Positions 58,025 to 64,000 of a stretch of DNA of 64,000 bases are shown here, one piece after another. Under the pieces are notes generated by a model. The model made no database searches. It saw only the letters and a program-made list of their open reading frames with translations, and was not told the DNA's origin. The position numbers and the translations under genes were made by a program. Each line of letters opens with the position of its first letter. Within the stretch, counting starts at the first letter, position 1. Origin of the DNA: Balaenoptera acutorostrata (Eukaryota > Chordata > Mammalia > Artiodactyla > Balaenopteridae); contig NC_080067.1 of assembly GCF_949987535.1 (NCBI RefSeq), positions 5,704,001 through 5,768,000 on the forward strand. Direction: 5' to 3'.

Positions 58025-58110
58025 AGAAAAAGCAAAGAGTTGAGAGTATATCTTGGTTCTGCCACTTGCTAGCTGTGTGCCTTTGGATCGTTCAGCTTTA
58101 GGAGATTAGT
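58025..58110 (+). mobile_element. MIR SINE fragment
   Basis: 'ttggttctgccacttgctag' and 'ctgtgtgcctttggatcgtt' are the MIR core; the 3' part is lost or too diverged. Confidence 0.75.
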
Positions 58111-59574
58111 TCATCAGTTAACTAAATTTAAAAACATACCTCATGGGCTCACTGTGACTTTGAGTGTTACGACATATGTAATATGCATAACATATGTAAG
58201 ATGTGCTTACATGTGTGTGTTTCATGAACACACAAATGCACACGTCTGTGTTTATAAACCACAACATTCTCTTTCCATCATCTAGCTGTCTACCTAATAT
58301 ATGTACTTTTTCATTCCAATATATATTTAAAATGATCAAGATCCATTAGATACAAATACAGATAAACTTTAAAAGAGGGAATGAGACTAAATTGTGTGAT
58401 GTAGTGACCTTGATTTGACCTGGATCTATGCTCTCCTTTTACACAAATCAGCTGGTAGGAAATAGAGGTAACAATTGTGTCATCCAGTCTTGAATGCACA
58501 GGACAGCCATTCAACTGTAAATAGAAGTTAAAACTGTTCTGCAGGCATCCTCTATTATTAATACCAACATTATCAGCTGTATACCCTCAATACTCCGAAT
58601 TATATGGATCCAATTACATCTTTAAAGAAACTGTGTTAACAAGGCAGGATGGTAGTGGCTGTGAAATTTCCTGAAGAGTTTTACTGTTAAGTTTTGTGAT
58701 GCTCCTACTTCTTCATAACTTTAGATTTGCAAGCTCTGCAAACTATTTCTCTCAGGCCATTTTTACTACCCACTGAAAGCAACAACTTCATCATGGCCTC
58801 AGGGTCTGGTTAGTAATGCTTCACTGAGGCATGGAAACCATTCTAAGTATACAAGGGTGGTATGGAAAACCATGTAATTAGATGACTTGTAGATTAAGTG
58901 CTGTAAGTTTTAAACTCCTGTCCCTATGGATGTGTTGTTATTGCATAAGACCAATGTACTCTAATTTGATTATCTACAATGCCTTCAGTATTTTCAATTC
59001 AATAGAGTTCATTATTTCAAAAAACATATATATTGAGTTCCAGTTGTGCATTGTGTTAGGAATATACATATGATGAAAGATAATTCTTGCCCTCAAAGAG
59101 TTTATACCCTAGGATAGCATGCACTATGGGAAAATGCAACTTCAAACACACTCAAATAAAACTAAACCTTGTTCAGGCTGTCCAGCTATCTCCAAATACA
59201 TTTAATCATGCATCAATATCAGTAAATTTATATACTGTTTTTATGTTATGTGTATATCTATGTACTTATAACATAAATAATCTCCTACTCTGATAACAAT
59301 GTACATAAACATCTTCTAATGTGGACATTAAATAGGATGATATAAAAAACATATTTTAATATGTGTTATATTTATGTTATATAAGAAAAATGTTATCAAA
59401 ATAATTACCGTTAAACAAAATGATAGCACAATTTCAAAATCTGTTTCTAAGTTTAGTTTAAAAACTACTTGGTTGCAATTGCTACTTTAATCAAATTAAA
59501 TCTCTCACAAAGATACATAGATGTAATAGAAGATATAACCGTTTACTAGATTGCTAATCATGATACTTATTCAT
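58111..59574. other. unassigned AT-rich sequence
   Basis: No gene or named repeat is seen. ATGTGT/ACACAC-rich words occur near 58185-58245. Confidence 0.45.
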
Positions 59575-59760
59575 TTCTTCACACATTGATCTGTTCAACA
59601 GGTATTTATTGAGTACCTACTACGTGGCAGGCATTGTTTACAATGATGAGATCAGAACAATGAATACAGTAGACAAAGGCATTGCCCTCAAGGATGGGAA
59701 AGAAAAGGCAGACGTAAGGACTACTCTAATAAAGTGTGCTAGCAAATGCTAACATGTAGC
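59575..59760 (-). mobile_element. L2 LINE 3' end
   Basis: 'tgttcaacaggtatttattg', 'agtacctactacgtggcagg' and 'aaaggcattgccctcaagga' form the antisense L2 3' region. Confidence 0.68.
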
Positions 59761-59831
59761 TCACAGAGGGGGGTAATAGTATATATATTCATGGTATACA
59801 AGTATAATCATAGTATATTTGTATGTATATA

Positions 59832-60055
59832 CAGTTGACCCTTGAAGAACATGGGTTTAAACAGCAAGGGTCTACTTATACGTGGATTTTTTTTTCAATA
59901 AATACATACTATGCTACTACATCTTCCATAGTTGGTTGAATCCACAAATGTGGAATCACAGATATGGAGGGCCAACTGTCCAGTTAATAATGGGAATTTT
60001 GGACAGTTTGGAGGACAGACACCCTTAACCCCCTGGTCTGTCCAAGGGTCAATGG
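59832..60055. mobile_element. Tigger-type (MER2-like) DNA transposon
   Basis: The left end 'cagttgacccttgaagaaca' and the right end 'tccaagggtcaatgg' are terminal inverted repeats. TA dinucleotides at 59830-59831 and 60056-60057 are the expected TcMar target-site duplication. The internal 'tacttatacgtggatttttt' matches the MER2/Tigger pattern. It is non-autonomous, with no transposase. Confidence 0.85.
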
Positions 60056-60479
60056 TATAACAATATATATATGGCTAAAAGATTTTTCATTGGGGTTAGT
60101 AGCCATTTTAAATTTTAACTTGACAATACTTAATGTAGTTTTTAAATTAGTAGACTTTAGTTTCTAGAAGTTTTAGGTTCGTAGAACCATTGAGCAGATA
60201 GTGTAGCAAATTCCCAAATATCCTTCCTCTACACACATACACAATTTCCCCTATTATTAACCTATTGTATCAGTATAATACTTTGTTACAGTTAATGAAC
60301 CAAAGTTGATACACTGCTATTAACTGAAGTCCACAGTGTACATTAAGGTTCATTCTGTGACCCACAGTTCTATGGGTGTTGACAAATGCAAGACATGTAT
60401 TCACTATTACAGTATCACACAGATGGTTTCATCACCTTAAAAATTCCCTGTGTTTCACTTATTCATCTGTCCTCACCTT

Positions 60480-63400
60480 CCTGTGAATTCCTAGTAACCA
60501 CTTTTCTTTTTACTCTCTCTATTGTCTTAGCCTTTTTTTTAAAGGATGCCATATAATCGGGATCATGCAAGATGTAGTCTTTTTAGACTGGCTTCTTTCA
60601 TTTAGCAATATGCATGTAAGTTTCCTCTGTATTTTTAATGGCTTAATAGCTCATTTCTTTTATTCACTAAATAATATTCCATTGTATGGAAGCACCACAG
60701 TTTGCTTATGAATTCACCTCTTGAAGGACATCTTGGTTACTTATAGATTTTTGTGGTTATCAACAAAGTTGTGTGCAGGTTTTTGTATGGACATAAGTTT
60801 TCAAGTCAGCTGGGTCAATATATAGGCGTGTGATTGTTGGATCATATGGTAAAGACTGTATTTAGCTTTGTAAAAAACTACCAAACTTACTTACAAAGTG
60901 ACTGTACTATTTCACATTCCCACCAGCAATGGGTTCTTTTTGCTCCACATTCTCACCAGCATTTGGTATTGTCAGATTTGGGGATTTTTAGCCATGATAA
61001 TAGGTGTGTAGTGATATCTCACTGTGGTTTTAATTTGCAATTTCCTAGTGACATGTTATATTCACTGCTTTTCATACACTTATTTGACATCTGTATACCT
61101 TCTCCATTGAGATGTCTGTTCAGATCTTTTGTCCATTTTTAATCAGGTTATTTGTTTTCTTATTGTTGAATTTTAAAAGTTCTTTGTGTATTTGGATGCA
61201 AATCCTTTAACAGATAGGTGTTTTGCAAATATCTTCTCCCAGTTTGTGGCTCATCTTTTAATTCTCTTAACAATATATTTTAAACAGCAGACATTTTTAA
61301 TTAAAAAAAAAATCCAAGTTATGTTTTTCTTTCATGAATCATGCTTTTGGTACCTAAAATTTAATCTCCAAATCTACAATCACCTACATGTTCTCCTGTG
61401 TTATCTTTGGTGGCATGGCAAAAAAAAAAAGAAAGAAAGAAAGAAAGAAAGAAATGACATCTTAACAATATTGAGTCTTCCTATCCATAAACATGAAATA
61501 TCTCTCCATTTATGTAGATATTTTTTCTTTTCTTTCATCAGAGATTGTAATCTTCCTCATATAGATCCTGTACATATTGTTAGTTTTACACTTGTGTATT
61601 TCTTTGTTGTTGTTGTTCTTGTTGCTAATGTAAATGGTACTGTGTTTTAATTTAAAATTCCAACTGCTCCTTGCTGGTGTATAGGAAAGCTAATGACTCT
61701 TGCTTGTATCAATATATTACCCTTGTATCCTGTAACCTTACTGTAATTGCTAACTAGTTCTAAGAGTTTGTTGTTGTTTTTGTTTTCTTTTGTTTTGTTT
61801 TTGTCAATTCCTTGGGACTTCCTACATATACAATCATGTCATCTGCAAATTAAGACAGTTTTGTTTCTTCCCTCCCAATTTGTGTACATTTTATTTCTTT
61901 TTCTTGTCTCATTGCATTAACTAGGCCTGCTAGTATTTAACAATTGAATGGAAGTGGCAAAAAGGGACATACTTGCTTTGTTCCTGATCTTAGCAGAAAA
62001 GCTAGCCATTAAGCTCACCATCCTTTCTCACCATTAAGTCTGATGTTAACTGTAGGCTTTTTTGTAGATTTTATCAAGTTGAAGAAGTTCCTCTCTATTT
62101 CAAGTTTGCTGAAAGGTTTTATGAATGGATGTTGTATTTTTTCAAATGCTTTTCTGCATTTTTTGATATGATCATGTGATTTTTCTTCTATGGCCTGTTG
62201 ATGCAATAGATTATATACATTGATTTTGAATGTCAAACCAGTCTTGTATACGTGGACCAAATCTCATTTGGTCATAACATATAATTATTTTTATACGTTG
62301 TTGGATTCAAGTTGCTAATGTTTCTGAGAATTTTTGCAGCTAATTTTATCAGAGATATTTATCTATAGTTTTTCTTTCTATGTCATTGTCTGGTTTTGGT
62401 TTTAGGGAAATGTTTATCATATAAAACGAGTTAGGGTTTTTCCTTCTGTTTCTATTCTCCAGAAGAAATTATAGAATACTGGAATTATTTCTTTCTTAAA
62501 TGTTTGGCAGCTTTCACCAGTGAACCCATCTGAGCATGGTGCTTTCTTTTTGGAAAGTTGATTTGAAACTTTGAAAGTTTCTTCAATTTATATAGGCTTG
62601 GTTAGCAGATCCATTTCTCTTTGTGGGCTTTTTGGTCATGTATGTCTTTCAATAAATTGATACATTTCGTCTAGGTTAGCCTTCTTATTTCTGATAATGG
62701 GAATTTGTGTCTCCTCTCTTTTTTTCCTGGCTAGCCTGGCTAGAGGTTAACCAATTGTAATGATATTGTCAAAGAACCAAGTTTCAGTTTTGTTGATTTT
62801 TCTCTATTGATTTCCTGTTTTCAATGTCATTGATTTCTCTTCTAATTTTTATTATTTCTTTCTTTTTCTGCTTGTTTTAGGGTTACATTGTCCTTCCTTC
62901 CTAGCTTCCTAAAGTGGAAGATGAGATCATTAAATTTGGATTTTTCTTCTTTTCTAATGTATACATTCAATGCTATAAATTTCTCTCTGAACACTACTTT
63001 TGCTGTATCTCACATTGTGATCAATTTATTTTTATTTATTTTACAATTTATTTTTTTCTCTTAAGACTTCTTGTTCTTTGATCCATGTGTTGTTTAGAAG
63101 CATGTGACTTAATCCTCAACTATGTTAAGATTTTTCATCTATATTTCTGTTATTGATATCTAGTTTAATTCCATTGTGGTCTGAAAGCATGCTTTATATG
63201 ATATTTATTCCTCTAAGTTTGGTTAAGTTGTGTTTTATGGCCCAAAATATGGTTTCTTGGTGAATATTCCATGAGAGCTTGAGAAGAGTACATATTCTAC
63301 TGTTTTAGGATGAAGTATCTTCTAAATATCAGTTAGGCACAGTTGAATGATGGTGCTGTTCTATGTACTTACTGATTTTCTGCCTGCTGGATCTGTCAGT

Positions 63401-63800
63401 CACTTTTAGAGGAGTGTTGAAGTCTCCAACTATAATAGTGGGTGTTTCTATTTCTCCTTGAAATTCTATCAGTTTTTGTCTCACATATTTTGATGCTCTG
63501 TTGTTAGTCACATAAACATGAAGGATTGCTATTTCTTCTTGGAGGATTGACTCTTTTATCATAATGTAATGTCCCTCTTTATCCCTGATAATTTTCCTTG
63601 CTCTGAAGTATGCTTTGTCTGAAGTTAATAAAGGTACTTCAGCTTTCTTTTGATTAGTGTTGGTATGGTATATCTTTCTCCATACGTTTGCTTTTAATCT
63701 TTCTGTGTCTTTACATTTAAAATGGTTTTATTGAAGACAAAATATAATTGAGTATTCCTTTATCCACTGACAGTTTTTAATCTTTTAATTTGTTTATTTA
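60480..63800 (-). pseudogene. L1 ORF2 (endonuclease and reverse transcriptase), decayed
   Basis: The endonuclease is seen in the frame 63329-63562 (minus): KESILQEEIAILHVYVTNN, then IVGDFNTPLKVTDRSS, in which the catalytic Asp and Asn of GDFN are kept. RT pieces include KCRKAFEKIQHPF in the frame 62015-62260 and the catalytic FADD, encoded at 61838-61849. The C-terminal region reappears near 60820-61290. Many stops and frameshifts, plus an ORF2 deletion at about 61413-61460, make it non-functional. Confidence 0.85.
61421..61454. repeat. A-rich/(GAAA)n microsatellite in old L1
   Basis: About ten A residues are followed by six or so 'gaaa' units. It sits exactly where ORF2 sequence is missing from the surrounding L1. 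Confidence 0.9.
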
Positions 63801-64000
63801 GGTGGTTTACATTCAAAGTGACTATTGATATAGTTTACTGATGTAGTTGGAGTATATCTACCATATTTGTAACATTTTTCTGTTCACTGCCTTTGTTCTT
63901 TTTTTATTTTATGCCTTCCGCTGTTTTTCTGCCTTTTCTGGTTTTAACTGAGCCTTCTATATCGTCTTATATGATATTCTCTCCTTGCATATCAATTATA

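Larger units (their letters stand above)
60140..64000 (-). mobile_element. old L1 (L1M-type), long, runs past the window end
   Basis: On the minus strand this is an ancient L1. The 3' UTR is at the left ('agttttaggttcgtagaacc' and 'tggtttcatcaccttaaaaa'), ORF2 runs through the middle, and the inter-ORF region is near 63800-64000. Its ORF1 and 5' end would lie beyond 64000. An internal deletion of ORF2 sequence is marked by a GAAA microsatellite at 61421-61454. The left boundary is approximate. It is clearly older than the L1s at 11-17 kb, judging by its frame decay. Confidence 0.9.

Noticed and set aside
63329..63562. A possible independent endonuclease gene
   Set aside because: It is colinear with the L1 ORF2 endonuclease of the surrounding minus-strand L1 and is bounded by frame breaks.

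Overview
This window looks like gene-poor intergenic DNA (or a long intron) from a cetacean nuclear genome. The main reason is the SINE content. Seven tRNA-derived copies carry the 'cttccctggtggtgcag' head and end in A-rich or TTTA-rich tails, which is the CHR (Cetacea-Hippo-Ruminant) family. No BovB or Bov-A ruminant repeats are seen. Several L1 copies have relatively intact 3' ends of the whale/dolphin type. A hippopotamid source cannot be excluded from sequence alone. The DNA is AT-rich. No host protein-coding gene, rRNA or tRNA gene, or CRISPR array can be supported. Nearly every open frame is a piece of L1 ORF1 or ORF2, or an antisense shadow of an L1 or SINE.

Layout, left to right. 1-6 kb: a twin-primed (5'-inverted) L1, an older L1 fragment, a hAT-Charlie element, a short L1 3' end, and an L2 interrupted by a MIR. 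6-9 kb: two CHR SINEs around a truncated L1. 11.35-17.57 kb: a near-full-length but dead L1 (5' UTR, ORF1, ORF2, 3' UTR) with a CHR SINE inserted in ORF1. 19-25 kb: old L1 and MIR pieces, a second twin-primed L1, an L2 and an L1M tail. 25-27.3 kb: a patch less AT-rich than its surroundings, with a solo ERV1-type LTR on the minus strand and part of a second LTR-like sequence. 27-36 kb: mostly unique sequence with MIR, L1M, CHR, MER5A-like and MER20-like elements. 36.4-37.7 kb: truncated L1. 38.6-44.5 kb: L2, CHR, a hAT MITE and an MLT1 LTR. 44.9-46.8 kb: CHR, a second solo LTR of the same ERV1 family in the opposite orientation, and an MLT1/MST-type LTR split by an L1 tail. 47-59 kb: L2, an MLT2-type ERVL LTR, L1, MIR and unique sequence. 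59.8-64 kb: a Tigger-type (MER2-like) element, then an old L1 on the minus strand that runs to the window end.

The best-supported results are insertion structures read directly from the sequence. Target-site duplications flank six CHR copies, two twin-primed L1s, two L1 tails, and both solo LTRs (CTGC and ATAT). Less certain but worth checking: a possible decayed or real exon at 49661-49932 (minus), with good splice-site matches and a hydrophobic segment, and three unannotated stretches that read like candidate conserved non-coding elements. I found no convincing undescribed biological system.
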